A stretch of 64,000 bases of DNA from Aliidiomarina maris (GCF_003987335.1 NZ_PIPK01000007.1:91952-155951); one strand, 5' to 3'; positions 1 through 10,891 are shown, numbered from the stretch's first letter. The notes: a model not told the origin generated them from the sequence alone. A program made the numbers and translations.

Positions 1-1794
1 GAAACCTTAGTAGGCTCACCTGCTAAGCGTCAGGCAGTGACAAACCCTAAAAATACATTGTTCGCGATCAAGCGTTTAATCGGCCGTCGTTTTGAAGACG
101 AAGAAGTGCAGCGCGATATCGGCATCATGCCATTTGGTATCGTCAAAGCCGACAATGGCGATGCTTGGGTTGAAGTCAAAGGTGAAAAGAAAGCACCACC
201 GCAGATTTCAGCTGAAGTCTTGAAGAAAATGAAGAAAACCGCTGAAGATTACTTGGGCGAAACAGTGACCGAAGCCGTTATCACTGTGCCTGCGTACTTT
301 AACGATGCTCAGCGTCAGGCAACCAAAGATGCAGGCCGAATTGCTGGCTTAGATGTAAAGCGCATCATTAACGAGCCTACCGCAGCGGCGCTTGCTTATG
401 GTATGGACCGTAAGAAAGGCGACAATGTGATTGCGGTTTACGACTTAGGTGGCGGTACTTTTGATATTTCAATTATCGAAATTGACGAAGTTGAAGGCGA
501 ACACACCTTTGAGGTACTTGCAACCAATGGTGATACTCACCTCGGTGGTGAAGACTTTGATAACCGTGTTATCAACTACTTGGTTGAGCAGTTCCAAAAA
601 GACCAAGGCATTGATTTACGCAAAGATCCGTTGGCGATGCAGCGTCTGAAAGAAGCTGGTGAGAAAGCTAAAATTGAGCTTTCATCTGCGCAACAGACCG
701 AAGTTAACTTGCCTTACATCACTGCAGATGGTTCAGGTCCTAAGCACTTGGCAATTAAATTAACCCGCTCAAAGCTTGAGTCGTTGGTTGACGACCTAGT
801 GCAAAAGTCACTTGAGCCTCTACGTCAGGCATTAGCAGACGCCGACCTTAAAGTGGGTGACGTCGATGACATTATCTTGGTTGGTGGTCAAACCCGGATG
901 CCGAAAGTTCAAGAAGTTGTGACTGACTTCTTCGGCAAAGCGCCACGCAAAGATGTGAACCCAGATGAAGCGGTTGCTGTTGGTGCTGCGGTTCAGGCTG
1001 GTGTTTTGGCTGGTGACGTGAAAGATGTATTGTTGCTTGACGTGTGCCCACTGTCACTTGGTATCGAAACCATGGGCGGTGTGATGACTAAGTTGATTGA
1101 GAAGAACACGACGATTCCGACCAAGCAGTCGCAAACTTTCTCAACGGCAGAAGACAATCAGTCAGCAGTAACAATTCACGTACTGCAGGGTGAGCGTAAG
1201 CGCTCAGCGGACAACAAGTCATTGGGCCAATTCAACCTTGAAGGTATTCGCTCTGCAATGCGCGGACAGCCGCAAATTGAAGTGACCTTTGATATTGATG
1301 CCGACGGTATTTTGAATGTGTCTGCGAAAGATAAAGACACCGGCAAAGAGCAGAAGATCACCATCAAAGCGTCATCGGGTCTAAGTGACGATGAAGTAGA
1401 AAAAATGGTACGTGACGCCGAAGCCCATGCTGAAGACGACAAGAAGTTTGAAGAAATGGTACAGGCTCGCAACCAAGCAGATGGCTTGATTCACGCTACG
1501 CGCAAGCAAATGGAAGAAGCTGGTGATGCATTGACAGACGCTGACAAAGCGCCAATTGATAGTGCCATCACTGAGCTTGAGTCAGCGATCAAAGAAGGCG
1601 ATAAAGAAGCCATTGAAAGCAAGCAACAAGCGTTGATTGAAGCATCAGCGAAGTTGATGGAAATTGCACAGCAAAAAGCACAGCAAGGCGCAGCAGATGC
1701 CGGCGCTGATGCAAATAACAGTGCCGCAAACAATGCTGCCGACGACGTTGTCGATGCAGAGTTTGAAGAAGTGAAAGACGACGAGAAAAAGTAA
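1..1794 (+). CDS. dnaK: Chaperone protein DnaK (Hsp70), 5'-truncated by window edge
   Basis: ATP-dependent cytosolic Hsp70 chaperone that works with DnaJ and GrpE on unfolded proteins. The reading frame is open from base 1, which encodes [10 protein letters not shown], so the GTG at 37 is an internal valine and not the start. By comparison with E. coli DnaK about 46 N-terminal residues lie outside the window; 597 are present. Visible marks are the nucleotide-binding phosphate loop DLGGGTFD at 442-465, the interdomain linker DVLLLDV at 1024-1044, and the acidic tail with the DnaK-type EEVKD end. The residue just after the linker is Cys (1045-1047), where E. coli has Thr. dnaJ follows 99 bp downstream. 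Identification is certain. Confidence 0.98.
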   Translation, partial: ETLVGSPAKRQAVTNPKNTLFAIKRLIGRRFEDEEVQRDIGIMPFGIVKADNGDAWVEVKGEKKAPPQISAEVLKKMKKTAEDYLGETVTEAVITVPAYFNDAQRQATKDAGRIAGLDVKRIINEPTAAALAYGMDRKKGDNVIAVYDLGGGTFDISIIEIDEVEGEHTFEVLATNGDTHLGGEDFDNRVINYLVEQFQKDQGIDLRKDPLAMQRLKEAGEKAKIELSSAQQTEVNLPYITADGSGPKHLAIKLTRSKLESLVDDLVQKSLEPLRQALADADLKVGDVDDIILVGGQTRMPKVQEVVTDFFGKAPRKDVNPDEAVAVGAAVQAGVLAGDVKDVLLLDVCPLSLGIETMGGVMTKLIEKNTTIPTKQSQTFSTAEDNQSAVTIHVLQGERKRSADNKSLGQFNLEGIRSAMRGQPQIEVTFDIDADGILNVSAKDKDTGKEQKITIKASSGLSDDEVEKMVRDAEAHAEDDKKFEEMVQARNQADGLIHATRKQMEEAGDALTDADKAPIDSAITELESAIKEGDKEAIESKQQALIEASAKLMEIAQQKAQQGAADAGADANNSAANNAADDVVDAEFEEVKDDEKK

Positions 1795-1821
1795 GTCGAC
1801 ACTGGTAACTCACTTCCTCAG

Positions 1822-1860
1822 CACGGGCGTTGACGTAAGGCATCGCCCGTGTGTTTGTTT
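1822..1860 (+). terminator. Terminator-like hairpin between dnaK and dnaJ
   Basis: CACGGGCG (1822-1829) pairs with CGCCCGTG (1844-1851) across a 14-nt loop, followed by a broken T-rich stretch (TGTTTGTTT). The weak T tract suggests partial termination. That would lower dnaJ expression relative to dnaK rather than separate the genes completely. This is inference from structure only. Confidence 0.5.
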
Positions 1861-1893
1861 GCAGACATTAAGTAATCTAGAGAAGACGTAGCT

Positions 1894-3045
1894 ATGGCAA
1901 AAGCGGATTATTATGAAATTCTTGGGGTCGCCAAAGACGCCAATGAACGTGATATTAAAAAAGCCTACAAACGTATGGCGATGAAATATCACCCTGATCG
2001 CACCAAAGGTGACAAAGACCTTGAGGCCAAATTCAAAGATGTGAAAGAAGCCTATGAGGTATTAATTGACCCAGCTAAGCGTCAGGCGTATGACCAATAT
2101 GGCCATGCTGCGTTTGATCAGTCACGCGGCGGCTTCGGTGGCGCTGGCGGCGGCGCAGGCGGTGCCGATTTTTCTGATATCTTCGGTGATGTATTTGGTG
2201 ATATTTTCGGCGGTGGACGTCGCGGTGGCGGTGGACAGCGCGCAGCGCGTGGTGCCGACTTGCGCTATAACCTTGAAATGTCACTCGAAGAAGCGGTGCG
2301 TGGAAAGCAAGTTGACTTAAAGATCCCAACCTTAGCTGAATGTACTGACTGTGATGGCAGCGGTGCAGCGAAAGGTTCGAAGGCGGAAACTTGTGACTAT
2401 TGCCATGGTGCGGGTCAGATCCAAATGCGTCAGGGCTTCTTTGCGGTGCAGCAAACCTGTCCGCAATGTGGTGGCCGCGGTAAAGTGATTAAGAACCCAT
2501 GTCGTAGTTGCCATGGCGAAGGCCGGGTGGAACGCACTAAAACTTTGAATGTGAAGATTCCAGCTGGCGTTGACACCGGTGATCGCATTCGCCTTGCTGG
2601 TGAGGGTGAAGCGGGTGAGCAGGGCGCTCCTGCAGGCGATTTATATGTTCAGGTGCATGTGCGTGAGCATGATATTTTCAAGCGCGATGGTAGCAATCTG
2701 TTCTGCGAGGTGCCGATTAGCTTTACCCATGCAGCCTTAGGCGGTGAAGTAGAAGTACCGACGTTAGATGGCAAAGTGAAGCTAAAAATCCCAGCTGAGA
2801 CTCAAACTGGCCGTATGTTCCGCTTACGTGGCAAAGGTGTTAAATCGGTGCGCAACGGCGTAACCGGCGACCTGATTTGTAAAGCAGTGGTGGAAACCCC
2901 GGTCAATTTGTCAGAGCAGCAGCGCAACTTGCTGCGTAGCTTAGACGAATCAATGGGCCAGGGCGATGAGGCGGCTAAGTATCGTCCGAAAGAACGCGGG
3001 TTCTTCGACGGTGTGAAAAAGTTTTTTGACGATTTGACGAAGTAA
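1894..3045 (+). CDS. dnaJ: Chaperone protein DnaJ (Hsp40)
   Basis: Co-chaperone that delivers substrates to DnaK and stimulates its ATPase. The 383-residue protein has the full class I layout: an N-terminal J domain with the HPD motif ([10 protein letters not shown], about residues 31-40), a Gly/Phe-rich linker (about 75-115), and four CxxCxGxG zinc repeats ([32 protein letters not shown]) between about residues 148 and 210. The C-terminal beta domains follow. It starts with ATG 99 bp after dnaK and is closed by a strong terminator, so dnaK-dnaJ form one heat-shock unit. The heat-shock promoter is not in the window. Confidence 0.98.
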   Translation: MAKADYYEILGVAKDANERDIKKAYKRMAMKYHPDRTKGDKDLEAKFKDVKEAYEVLIDPAKRQAYDQYGHAAFDQSRGGFGGAGGGAGGADFSDIFGDVFGDIFGGGRRGGGGQRAARGADLRYNLEMSLEEAVRGKQVDLKIPTLAECTDCDGSGAAKGSKAETCDYCHGAGQIQMRQGFFAVQQTCPQCGGRGKVIKNPCRSCHGEGRVERTKTLNVKIPAGVDTGDRIRLAGEGEAGEQGAPAGDLYVQVHVREHDIFKRDGSNLFCEVPISFTHAALGGEVEVPTLDGKVKLKIPAETQTGRMFRLRGKGVKSVRNGVTGDLICKAVVETPVNLSEQQRNLLRSLDESMGQGDEAAKYRPKERGFFDGVKKFFDDLTK

Positions 3046-3064
3046 AAAGTCGATTAATTCGGTC

Positions 3065-3093
3065 AAAAAGGAGTGCTTAAGCGCTCCTTTTTT
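3065..3093 (+). terminator. Rho-independent terminator after dnaJ
   Basis: AAAAAGGAG and CTCCTTTTT arms enclose the near-palindrome TGCTTAAGCG and end in a run of six T. It ends the dnaK-dnaJ unit 20 bp after the dnaJ stop. Confidence 0.85.
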
Positions 3094-3206
3094 GTTAATA
3101 GTGTTCTATCATGTTAGTAAAGCAAATGTGCAAGTATGTGTATGTTTGCTAACCGATAACAGACGCTCGGCTGCTTCCACATGCAGCGTAAATTGATAGG
3201 TGTAAA

Positions 3207-4049
3207 ATGAAACGACTAGTAAAAACCATTGCGATGGCCGCCATTGCGCTGAGCGTTGTCAGCGCTTGCAGCACTTCGCCGACCGGGCGTAATCAGCTTA
3301 ATTTACTACCGGCTTCACAGCTCGACCAAATGGGCGCTGAATCCTGGAACCAAATCAAAGGCCAAGAGAAAATTTTGCAAGACGCTGAGGCGCAAGCCTA
3401 TGTGGCTTGTATCACCAATGCAATCGCGGAAGTTGTACCTGAGCGCTACCATCGTGACAATTGGGAATTTGAAATTTTTGACTCCGAAACCATTAATGCT
3501 TTCGCACTGCCAGGTGGCTACCTTGGGGTGTATGTAGGCATGATCCGCTTGGCTGAGAACCAACATCAACTTGCTGCGGTGATGGGTCACGAAATTGGCC
3601 ACGTAATGGCAGAGCACAGTAACGAGCGTGTCTCGCAAAACCTGATTTTAACGGGGGCTTTAGTCGGGACCGACTTGGCGTTTTCAAACCGTTCGGCGTC
3701 GCAGCGCGCGATGATCATGGCCGCTGTCGGGGTGGGTGCTCAGGTTGGTTACATGTTGCCGTTCAGTCGTCGGCATGAATCAGAAGCGGATGAAATAGGC
3801 ATGGATTTAATGGCGCGCGCAGGGTTTGACCCGCGCCAAGCGCCTAAGTTGTGGGAAAACATGCAAAGCTTAGGTGGCGGTGGCGGACCTGAATTTTTAT
3901 CAACGCACCCGTCACCAAGCTCGCGTATCCGTGATTTAACTAATCAGTTGCCTGACGCGATGCCGTTATACGAGGCGCGCAGCAGTCAAGGTAATTTACC
4001 GCAATGCCGCCGTCCTGCTTGGGCCAATGAGCGCCCTCAACAAAGCTAA
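3207..4049 (+). CDS. M48-family zinc metalloprotease lipoprotein (LoiP/YcaL-like)
   Basis: Predicted periplasmic, lipid-anchored zinc endopeptidase of family M48, probably acting on envelope proteins. The N-terminus is a lipoprotein signal (about 17 hydrophobic residues ending VVSAC, with Cys21 as the lipidation site). The catalytic HEIGH motif (HExxH) sits near residue 130, and the third zinc ligand is the Glu of ESEADEIG near residue 192, which together define M48. The length of 280 aa fits the short M48 lipoproteins LoiP and YcaL. It is monocistronic, with a terminator before and after it. The exact E. coli counterpart cannot be decided, so no gene symbol is given. Confidence 0.88.
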   Translation: MKRLVKTIAMAAIALSVVSACSTSPTGRNQLNLLPASQLDQMGAESWNQIKGQEKILQDAEAQAYVACITNAIAEVVPERYHRDNWEFEIFDSETINAFALPGGYLGVYVGMIRLAENQHQLAAVMGHEIGHVMAEHSNERVSQNLILTGALVGTDLAFSNRSASQRAMIMAAVGVGAQVGYMLPFSRRHESEADEIGMDLMARAGFDPRQAPKLWENMQSLGGGGGPEFLSTHPSPSSRIRDLTNQLPDAMPLYEARSSQGNLPQCRRPAWANERPQQS

Positions 4050-4098
4050 TAAGTCATGCTTTTTTGATATAAACCATAGCAAAACAGACTTGTTACCC

Positions 4099-4129
4099 AA
4101 CCGCTACTTGACCTAAGGTAGCGGTTTTT
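4099..4129 (+). terminator. Rho-independent terminator after the M48 protease gene
   Basis: AACCGCTAC (4099-4107) pairs with GTAGCGGTT (4118-4126) over a 10-nt loop and runs into five T. Confidence 0.82.
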
Positions 4130-4176
4130 GTATCTAAGCGCAGAATAATATTTCAGGCGTTGTTTTAGGAGTGGGT

Positions 4177-5430
4177 ATGCTCAAAGCTTGGTTCGCGATT
4201 CCGTTTTGGCAACGAGTGCTAGGTGCCTTTGTTTTAGGCGCTCTGTTAGGTGTTGTGCATGCGGACACTGCAGTGGCTATGCAACCATTAGGTCAGCTAT
4301 TTATAAACGCCATTCAAATGCTGGTGGTGCCACTGATTTTTTGCGCCATTGTGAGTGCTATCACCAGCTTACAGGCACAGCAAAATATTAAGCGTTTGGC
4401 ACTTAAAACGGTCGGCTTGTTTTTATTCACTGCGTGGATAGCAAGCTTGATTGGTTTGAGCGTCGGTAGTTTTATCGATATGGCACCTGCGGTCGAATTG
4501 AGTGCGAGCAGTGTCCCAGAGCGCGACATTCCACCTTTTTCCCAAGTTTTGTTGAATATCATCCCAACCAACCCGTTTGCGGCCATGGTAGAGGGGCGGG
4601 TGCTACAAATTCTGCTGTTTGCAGCTCTGGTTGGTATTGCAATTAACCAACTTAAAGACAAGGCCGAACCGGCGCGTGCGTTTTTTAAATCAGGTGCAGA
4701 GGTTATGTTCCAGATAACGCGCATGGTGCTTGAACTCACCCCAATTGGGGTGTTTGGCCTGATGGCCTGGATGGTGGGTAGCCATGGTTTGGAAACCTTG
4801 CTGCCATTGGGTAAATTTATTCTCGCTATCTACATTGCCTGTATCATTCACATCGTGGTGACCTATGGCCTGCTGGTGCGTTATGGCGCGAAATTTAGTC
4901 CGTGGCAATTTTTCAAGGCGATCATGCCGACACAACTGGTCGCTTATACCACGTCAAGTAGCTATGGCACCTTACCGTCTACCTACCGCACCACCACCGA
5001 GCGGCTGGGTGTGAATAAAGATTATGCGAGTTTTTCGTTGCCCCTTGGCGCCACTATCAATATGGACGGTTGTGGCGGGATTTATCCGGCGATTGCAGCG
5101 ATATTTATTGCGCACTTGTACGGCATTCCGTTGGGCTTGACTGAGTATGCAGTGATTATGGTCACAGCGACGATCGCTGCGGTAGGTACTGCAGGTGTAC
5201 CAGGCTCAGCGATGGTGATGTTGACGGTGACCTTAACTGCGGTTGGCTTACCACTTGAGGGTATTGCCTTTATTGCCGCGGTGGACCGGATCATTGATAT
5301 GATGCGTACTGCGACCAATGTAACAGGCGATATGGTGGTGACATCGGTGGTGGCACGCTCGGAAAACATGATTGACGATACACAAGCGACGCTTGACCAG
5401 CCAGATGCGACCACGGCACAGCGCGCTTAG
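4177..5430 (+). CDS. Dicarboxylate/amino acid:cation symporter (DAACS/SLC1 family)
   Basis: Inner-membrane sodium- or proton-coupled carrier of the GltP/DctA family for dicarboxylates or acidic amino acids. It is 417 residues with about eight membrane segments. The serine-rich re-entrant loop TSSSYGTLPST, the motif GATINMDG and the second re-entrant loop GVPGSAMVMLTV are all present. The family motif NMDGT reads NMDGC here (Cys at 5071-5073), so the substrate is uncertain. The frame also offers a GTG at 4171, but AGGAG occupies 4167-4171 and places ribosome binding 5 nt before the ATG at 4177. The gene stands alone, with terminators on both sides. Confidence 0.9.
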   Translation: MLKAWFAIPFWQRVLGAFVLGALLGVVHADTAVAMQPLGQLFINAIQMLVVPLIFCAIVSAITSLQAQQNIKRLALKTVGLFLFTAWIASLIGLSVGSFIDMAPAVELSASSVPERDIPPFSQVLLNIIPTNPFAAMVEGRVLQILLFAALVGIAINQLKDKAEPARAFFKSGAEVMFQITRMVLELTPIGVFGLMAWMVGSHGLETLLPLGKFILAIYIACIIHIVVTYGLLVRYGAKFSPWQFFKAIMPTQLVAYTTSSSYGTLPSTYRTTTERLGVNKDYASFSLPLGATINMDGCGGIYPAIAAIFIAHLYGIPLGLTEYAVIMVTATIAAVGTAGVPGSAMVMLTVTLTAVGLPLEGIAFIAAVDRIIDMMRTATNVTGDMVVTSVVARSENMIDDTQATLDQPDATTAQRA

Positions 5431-5459
5431 TGCTTGCATGAGTGAATCTTGCTACACTG

Positions 5460-5489
5460 CAAACGCGGCACTTTGAGGCCGCGTTTTGT
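5460..5489 (+). terminator. Terminator between the symporter gene and dapB
   Basis: AAACGCGGC pairs with GCCGCGTTT around the loop ACTTTGAG and continues into TTGTTTT. It ends the symporter transcript about 25 bp before dapB. Confidence 0.8.
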
Positions 5490-5509
5490 TTTAGTTTTGG
5501 GGAATAACA

Positions 5510-6322
5510 TTGAGTGAATTGAAGGTTGCTATCATCGGAGCTTCAGGGCGTATGGGCGCTCAGCTTATCGAATTAATGCTAGATCGTGATGACGTTACTC
5601 TGGTCGCAGCGGTCACCCATGCTGAATCGTCAGCGTTGGGACAAGACGTAGGCAGTCGACTGCATCGACCCACAGCCGGCGTTCAATTTAGCCACGACCT
5701 GATGGCTGCAGCCAAAGCCGCCGATGTACTCGTGGACTTTAGTTTACCTGCGGCATTAGCCGATAATCTGGCTGCTGCGGTACAGACCCAAACCCCGATT
5801 GTCGTATGCACCACCGGCTTGAATTCACGTCAACACGCCGACGTCGAGGCAGCCGCGGCAAAAGTGCCGGTATTGTATGCAGCAAACACCAGTTTGGGCG
5901 TTAACCTATTGCTTGCCTTAGTGCGCACCGCCAGTCAGGCCCTAGGTAGCAATTGCGATATTGAAATTCTAGAGGCACATCATACGGCTAAACGTGATGC
6001 CCCATCGGGTACTGCACTTGCATTGGGCGAAGCGGCCGCAGCAGGGCGCGGGCAGCAGCTAAAAGACGTGGCGGAATACCAGCGCAACCATCAGCATGAC
6101 CCCTATAAAAAAGGCAGTATTGGCTTTGCCACCTTACGTGCTGGGGATATTGTCGGCGAACATACGGTTTACCTGGTATGCGGCAGTGAGCGCTTAGAAC
6201 TGACGCATCGGGTGGCTGGTCGTAAAACTTTTGCTGAAGGCGCTCTGAACGCGGCACTGTGGCTGGCAAAGCAGACGCCAGGTTTTTACCACATGAAGCA
6301 CGTTCTTGGGCTAGACGACTAA
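5510..6322 (+). CDS. dapB: 4-hydroxy-tetrahydrodipicolinate reductase
   Basis: NAD(P)H-dependent reductase of the diaminopimelate/lysine pathway, making tetrahydrodipicolinate in the cytosol for peptidoglycan and lysine. It has 270 residues. The N-terminal nucleotide-binding motif reads IIGASGRMGAQL, and the substrate-binding/catalytic segment is EAHHTAKRDAPSGTAL, with the conserved His-His, Lys and the SGT loop. The start is TTG at 5510, 8 nt after GGGG; no ATG is available before the glycine-rich motif. It is immediately upstream of carA, a common gammaproteobacterial order, but 152 bp with its own regulatory structure separate the two. Confidence 0.97.
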   Translation: MSELKVAIIGASGRMGAQLIELMLDRDDVTLVAAVTHAESSALGQDVGSRLHRPTAGVQFSHDLMAAAKAADVLVDFSLPAALADNLAAAVQTQTPIVVCTTGLNSRQHADVEAAAAKVPVLYAANTSLGVNLLLALVRTASQALGSNCDIEILEAHHTAKRDAPSGTALALGEAAAAGRGQQLKDVAEYQRNHQHDPYKKGSIGFATLRAGDIVGEHTVYLVCGSERLELTHRVAGRKTFAEGALNAALWLAKQTPGFYHMKHVLGLDD

Positions 6323-6368
6323 GGTCATTTTCTGTAGACTACGTCCAATTTGCCGTCATCACTGTGAG

Positions 6369-6474
6369 TGCATGGGCGAAGATATAGCGAATAGCGAAAG
6401 ACACAAGCATTTTCATGCAAAACGGGGGAGTCATTGAGTTGATTTAACCCGTTTTTTTATGTTCGGAGGTTAAC
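6369..6474 (+). promoter_or_regulatory. carA leader with attenuator-like hairpin
   Basis: AAAACGGG (6419-6426) pairs with CCCGTTTT (6448-6455) and is followed by T to 6458. It looks like an intrinsic terminator lying only 6 nt before the carA Shine-Dalgarno (GGAGG, 6465-6469). TGCATG (6369-6374) can pair with CATGCA (6414-6419), abutting the left arm. AGCATTTTCATGCA (6406-6419) loosely resembles an ArgR half-palindrome. Two short open frames, 6372-6437 and 6415-6447, end inside the loop but lack clear ribosome sites. Termination control of carAB by pyrimidines or arginine is inference; the hairpin could also simply end dapB transcription. Confidence 0.5.
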
Positions 6475-7653
6475 TTGAGCATTCTTGCGAGACAAGCCGC
6501 GCGAAGAGCGATTCTGGTTCTCGCTGACGGCACTGTATTTCACGGCACTGCAATTGGCGCCAGTGGAAAAGCCGTTGGTGAAGTTGTTTTTAATACCGCC
6601 ATGACAGGCTACCAAGAGATTTTGACCGACCCCTCCTATTCAGAACAAATTGTCACCCTTACTTACCCCCATATTGGCAATTACGGTACCAACTCCGAAG
6701 ACACCGAATCCGATAAAGTATGGGCCAAGGCATTGGTCATTAGAGATCTCCCCCTCCTCGCAAGTAACTTCCGCTCTCAGCAATCCCTCGATGAATATCT
6801 TAAAAGCCACAACGTGGTTGGCATCGCCGATATCGATACCCGTCGTTTGACTAACGTTTTACGTAACAAAGGCGCGCAAAACGGATGCATCATTGCGTTT
6901 GGCGCCGACGCTGACGTTACAACAAGCGACAGCGAGCAAACCGCACTTGCGGCTGCTCAGGCATTCCCAGGCTTACAAGGCATGGATTTAGCGAAGCTGG
7001 CAAGTTGCACGGCGCCGCACTCATGGACGCAAACCAGCTGGCAGTTGGAAAGTGGCTACGGTGAGCAAACTCAGTCGCAATTTCATGTAGTTGCTTATGA
7101 TTACGGCGTTAAACACAATATTTTACGCATGTTAGCAGACCGCGGTTGCCGTATTACGGTAGTGCCCGCGCAAACCAGCGCTGCTGACGTGCTGGCATTA
7201 CAGCCAGACGGTATATTCTTATCGAATGGTCCAGGTGACCCCGCAGCTTGCGATTATGCCATCGAGGCCATTCGTGAGTTGCTTGAACATAATATCCCAA
7301 TCTTTGGTATCTGCTTAGGCCATCAATTATTAGCCTTGGCGATGGGTGCGCGTACCACCAAGATGCCACATGGTCACCATGGGGCAAACCACCCGGTGTT
7401 AGACATCGCCAAAGGCGTGGTGATGATCACCAGTCAAAACCATGGTTTTGCGGTCGATGAGAAGAGCTTGCCAAGCCATTTGCAAGCGACGCACCGCTCG
7501 TTGTTTGACCAAACTTTGCAAGGTATACATGCCACCGATAAGCCCGCGTTTGGCTTCCAGGGGCACCCAGAGGCAAGCCCTGGCCCGCATGATGCTGCGC
7601 CATTGTTCGAGCATTTTATCGATTTGATGAAGACCCACCAAGCCAACCAATAG
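6475..7653 (+). CDS. carA: Carbamoyl-phosphate synthase, small (glutaminase) subunit
   Basis: Class I glutamine amidotransferase subunit that releases ammonia for carbamoyl phosphate synthesis, feeding arginine and pyrimidine pathways. It has 392 residues, about ten more than E. coli because of a longer N-terminus ([18 protein letters not shown]). The nucleophile motif is [10 protein letters not shown] (Cys, about residue 282) and the catalytic His-Pro-Glu is in [14 protein letters not shown] near the C-terminus. The start is TTG at 6475, supported by GGAGG at 6465-6469. It is followed after 10 bp by carB. Confidence 0.97.
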   Translation: MSILARQAARRAILVLADGTVFHGTAIGASGKAVGEVVFNTAMTGYQEILTDPSYSEQIVTLTYPHIGNYGTNSEDTESDKVWAKALVIRDLPLLASNFRSQQSLDEYLKSHNVVGIADIDTRRLTNVLRNKGAQNGCIIAFGADADVTTSDSEQTALAAAQAFPGLQGMDLAKLASCTAPHSWTQTSWQLESGYGEQTQSQFHVVAYDYGVKHNILRMLADRGCRITVVPAQTSAADVLALQPDGIFLSNGPGDPAACDYAIEAIRELLEHNIPIFGICLGHQLLALAMGARTTKMPHGHHGANHPVLDIAKGVVMITSQNHGFAVDEKSLPSHLQATHRSLFDQTLQGIHATDKPAFGFQGHPEASPGPHDAAPLFEHFIDLMKTHQANQ

Positions 7654-7663
7654 GAGCTGCTGA

Positions 7664-10600
7664 ATGCCAAAACGTACAGACATCCAGAGTATTTTGATTA
7701 TTGGCGCAGGCCCTATTGTTATCGGTCAAGCCTGTGAATTTGACTATTCTGGTGCGCAAGCCTGTAAAGCGCTTCGCGAAGAAGGTTACCGAGTTATTTT
7801 GGTGAACTCTAATCCTGCCACGATTATGACAGATCCTGATATGGCCGATGTAACCTACATCGAGCCTATTCATTGGGAAGTGGTTGAGAAAATCATTCAG
7901 CTTGAACGTCCGGATGCGGTGTTACCAACGATGGGTGGACAAACCGCCCTAAACTGCGCCCTCGAGCTTGAAGAAAATGGCGTCCTGGCCAAATACAATG
8001 TTGAGATGATCGGCGCCACCGCAGATGCGATTGATAAAGCTGAAGATCGGGATCGTTTCGATAAAGCAATGAAATCAATTGGTTTGAAAACTCCTCAAGC
8101 TGAAATTGCCAACAGCATGGAAGAAGCCTTTGACGTGCTCGAGCGCGTTGGCTTTCCATGTATTATTCGCCCGTCTTTCACCATGGGCGGTAGCGGCGGT
8201 GGTATCGCGTATAACCGTGATGAATTCGAAGAAATTTGCTTGCGTGGCTTAAAGCTATCGCGCACCAACGAGTTGCTGATTGATAAATCATTGATTGGTT
8301 GGAAAGAGTACGAAATGGAAGTGGTGCGTGATAAGAACGATAACTGCATCATTGTTTGTACCATTGAAAACTTTGACCCGATGGGCGTGCACACGGGTGA
8401 TTCGATTACCGTGGCACCTGCGCAAACCTTAACGGATAAAGAATTCCAGATTATGCGTAATGCGGCGATGGCGGTTCTGCGCGAGATTGGGGTCGAGACT
8501 GGCGGTTCGAACGTCCAATTTGGTGTCAACCCAGATACCGGCGACATGGTCATTATCGAAATGAACCCACGTGTAAGCCGGTCGTCGGCATTGGCGTCAA
8601 AAGCAACTGGTTTCCCGATTGCTAAAGTCGCAGCTAAATTAGCCGTTGGCTACACTCTGGACGAACTGGCGAATGATATTACCGGCGGGGTGACCCCGGC
8701 GTCATTTGAGCCTGCCATTGACTATGTTGTGACCAAAATTCCACGTTTTAACTTTGAAAAGTTTGCTGGTGCCAATGACCGCCTGAATACCCAGATGAAA
8801 TCTGTGGGTGAAGTGATGGCGATAGGGCGCAACCAGCAAGAGTCATTGCAAAAGGCGCTACGCGGTCTTGAGCTTGGCTATAGTGGCTTTGATTCGCTCA
8901 CTGACTTGAGTGACCCAGAAGTTGCTCAAGCGACTATTATTCGCGAACTGAAAGAGCCAGGGGCAGAGCGTATTTGGTATATTGGCGATGCGTTCCGCTT
9001 CGGTATGAGTGTCGATGACGTATTTGAACTCACTAAAATTGACCGTTGGTTCTTAGTTCAAATCGAGGAAATCATTCGACTTGAAGCCGAAGTGACTGAG
9101 CTTGGCTTGTCTGAGCTTGATCATGATGCGTTGCGTTTATTGAAGCGCAAAGGGTTTTCAGACGAACGCTTGGCATATTTGCTTGGGGTCAGTGAGCAAG
9201 AAGTGCGTAAGCGCCGTGAACACTTTAAGTTGTTCCCGGTATATAAGCGCGTTGATACCTGTGCCGCTGAATTTGCTTCAGAAACTGCGTATATGTATTC
9301 CACGTATGACGAAGAATGTGAAGCACGCCCAAGTGATAAAGACAAAATCATGGTTATCGGTGGCGGGCCAAACCGCATCGGTCAAGGCATCGAATTTGAT
9401 TATTGCTGTGTGCATGCAGCCCTAGCAATGCGTGAAGATGGTTACGAAACCATAATGGTGAACTGTAACCCTGAAACGGTATCGACGGACTACGATACGT
9501 CTGACCGGTTATATTTCGAGCCTATTACGTTAGAAGACGTGCTTGAAATTGTACGTATTGAAAAACCAAAGGGTGTGATTGTGCAATATGGCGGACAAAC
9601 GCCATTGAAGCTAGCGCGCGCTTTAGAAGCCAACGGCGTACCTATCATTGGTACATCGCCTGACTCGATTGACCGTGCAGAAGACCGCAAACGCTTCCAG
9701 CACGCAGTTCAGCGTCTGAATTTAAAGCAGCCTGAGAATTCGACCGTCACTAATTTTGATGAAGCGATGACGGAATCACGCCGCATCGGTTACCCACTTG
9801 TCGTGCGTCCATCCTACGTACTTGGTGGGCGCGCGATGGAAATCGTGTATGACGAGCAAGATTTACGCCGCTATCTGACTGAAGCGGTGAAAGTGTCGAA
9901 CGCGGCGCCTGTGCTACTCGACCGCTTCTTAGACAACGCTGTAGAAGTCGACATTGACGCGATTTGTGACGGTGACACGGTGTTGATTGGCGGTATCATG
10001 CAACACATTGAGCAAGCCGGTGTGCACTCAGGTGATTCAGCCTGTTCACTGCCGCCTTACTCATTGTCGGATAACGTGCAAGCTGAGTTGCGGGAACAAG
10101 TGCGTAAACTGGCGTTTGAGTTGAATGTTCGTGGCTTGATGAACACCCAGTTTGCGATTAAAGACGGTGAAATTTACCTGATTGAAGTGAACCCGCGGGC
10201 CGCGCGGACAGTGCCCTTTGTGTCGAAGGCGACAGGTGTACCGCTGGCTAAAGTAGCTGCACGGGTCATGGCGGGCCAAAGCTTGAAGCAACAAGGTTAC
10301 ACCAGCGAAGTGATTCCACCTTATTATTCGGTCAAGGAAGTGGTCGTGCCGTTCGCTAAGTTCCAAGGTGTTGACCCGATCCGCGGGCCAGAGATGCGCT
10401 CAACGGGCGAGGTGATGGGTGTTGGCGAGAGTTTTGAAGAAGCCTATGCCAAAGCCAATTTAGGGGCTGGTCAGGCGTTACCGCGCAAGGGCAAAGCCTT
10501 GTTATCGGTACGTGAAGCAGACAAGAAACGCGTCGCGGAATTGGCACGTGGTTTACTGTCACTGGGCTTTGACGTTGAAGCGACGCGTGGAACCGGCGCT

Positions 10601-10891
10601 TACTTGCAACAACAGGGTATAAAATGTTCGATTGTGAATAAATTACAAGAAGGACGCCCAAACATTGTGGATGCAATCAAAAACGGCGAGTATAGTTATA
10701 TCATCAATACGGTAGAAGGCCGCCAAGCGATAGCTGACTCCGTATATATTCGTCGCGAGGCTTTGGTCAATAATGTGATTTATACCACCACATTAAATGC
10801 AGGTTTCGCAACTGTCAAAGCACATACAGTGAATGATCGAGCTCGGGTAAGCTCGGTGCAGGATTTACACAAAAGGGTAAGTGAAGGATGA
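7664..10891 (+). CDS. carB: Carbamoyl-phosphate synthase, large subunit
   Basis: Synthesises carbamoyl phosphate from bicarbonate, ammonia (tunnelled from CarA) and two ATP. It is 1075 residues, the full family size, with the internal duplication visible: the first ATP-grasp half begins [20 protein letters not shown], and the second half begins near residue 555 with [19 protein letters not shown]. The C-terminal allosteric (MGS-like) domain starts near residue 940. ATG at 7664 is preceded by TAGGAG. The last codons overlap greA by 4 bp (ATGA), which indicates translational coupling. The carA-carB-greA linkage is also known in pseudomonads. Confidence 0.98.
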   Translation: MPKRTDIQSILIIGAGPIVIGQACEFDYSGAQACKALREEGYRVILVNSNPATIMTDPDMADVTYIEPIHWEVVEKIIQLERPDAVLPTMGGQTALNCALELEENGVLAKYNVEMIGATADAIDKAEDRDRFDKAMKSIGLKTPQAEIANSMEEAFDVLERVGFPCIIRPSFTMGGSGGGIAYNRDEFEEICLRGLKLSRTNELLIDKSLIGWKEYEMEVVRDKNDNCIIVCTIENFDPMGVHTGDSITVAPAQTLTDKEFQIMRNAAMAVLREIGVETGGSNVQFGVNPDTGDMVIIEMNPRVSRSSALASKATGFPIAKVAAKLAVGYTLDELANDITGGVTPASFEPAIDYVVTKIPRFNFEKFAGANDRLNTQMKSVGEVMAIGRNQQESLQKALRGLELGYSGFDSLTDLSDPEVAQATIIRELKEPGAERIWYIGDAFRFGMSVDDVFELTKIDRWFLVQIEEIIRLEAEVTELGLSELDHDALRLLKRKGFSDERLAYLLGVSEQEVRKRREHFKLFPVYKRVDTCAAEFASETAYMYSTYDEECEARPSDKDKIMVIGGGPNRIGQGIEFDYCCVHAALAMREDGYETIMVNCNPETVSTDYDTSDRLYFEPITLEDVLEIVRIEKPKGVIVQYGGQTPLKLARALEANGVPIIGTSPDSIDRAEDRKRFQHAVQRLNLKQPENSTVTNFDEAMTESRRIGYPLVVRPSYVLGGRAMEIVYDEQDLRRYLTEAVKVSNAAPVLLDRFLDNAVEVDIDAICDGDTVLIGGIMQHIEQAGVHSGDSACSLPPYSLSDNVQAELREQVRKLAFELNVRGLMNTQFAIKDGEIYLIEVNPRAARTVPFVSKATGVPLAKVAARVMAGQSLKQQGYTSEVIPPYYSVKEVVVPFAKFQGVDPIRGPEMRSTGEVMGVGESFEEAYAKANLGAGQALPRKGKALLSVREADKKRVAELARGLLSLGFDVEATRGTGAYLQQQGIKCSIVNKLQEGRPNIVDAIKNGEYSYIINTVEGRQAIADSVYIRREALVNNVIYTTTLNAGFATVKAHTVNDRARVSSVQDLHKRVSEG

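Noticed and set aside
6372..6447. Leader peptide genes before carA (21 and 10 codons)
   Set aside because: Neither has a convincing ribosome site or a run of arginine codons; kept only as a remark on the leader.
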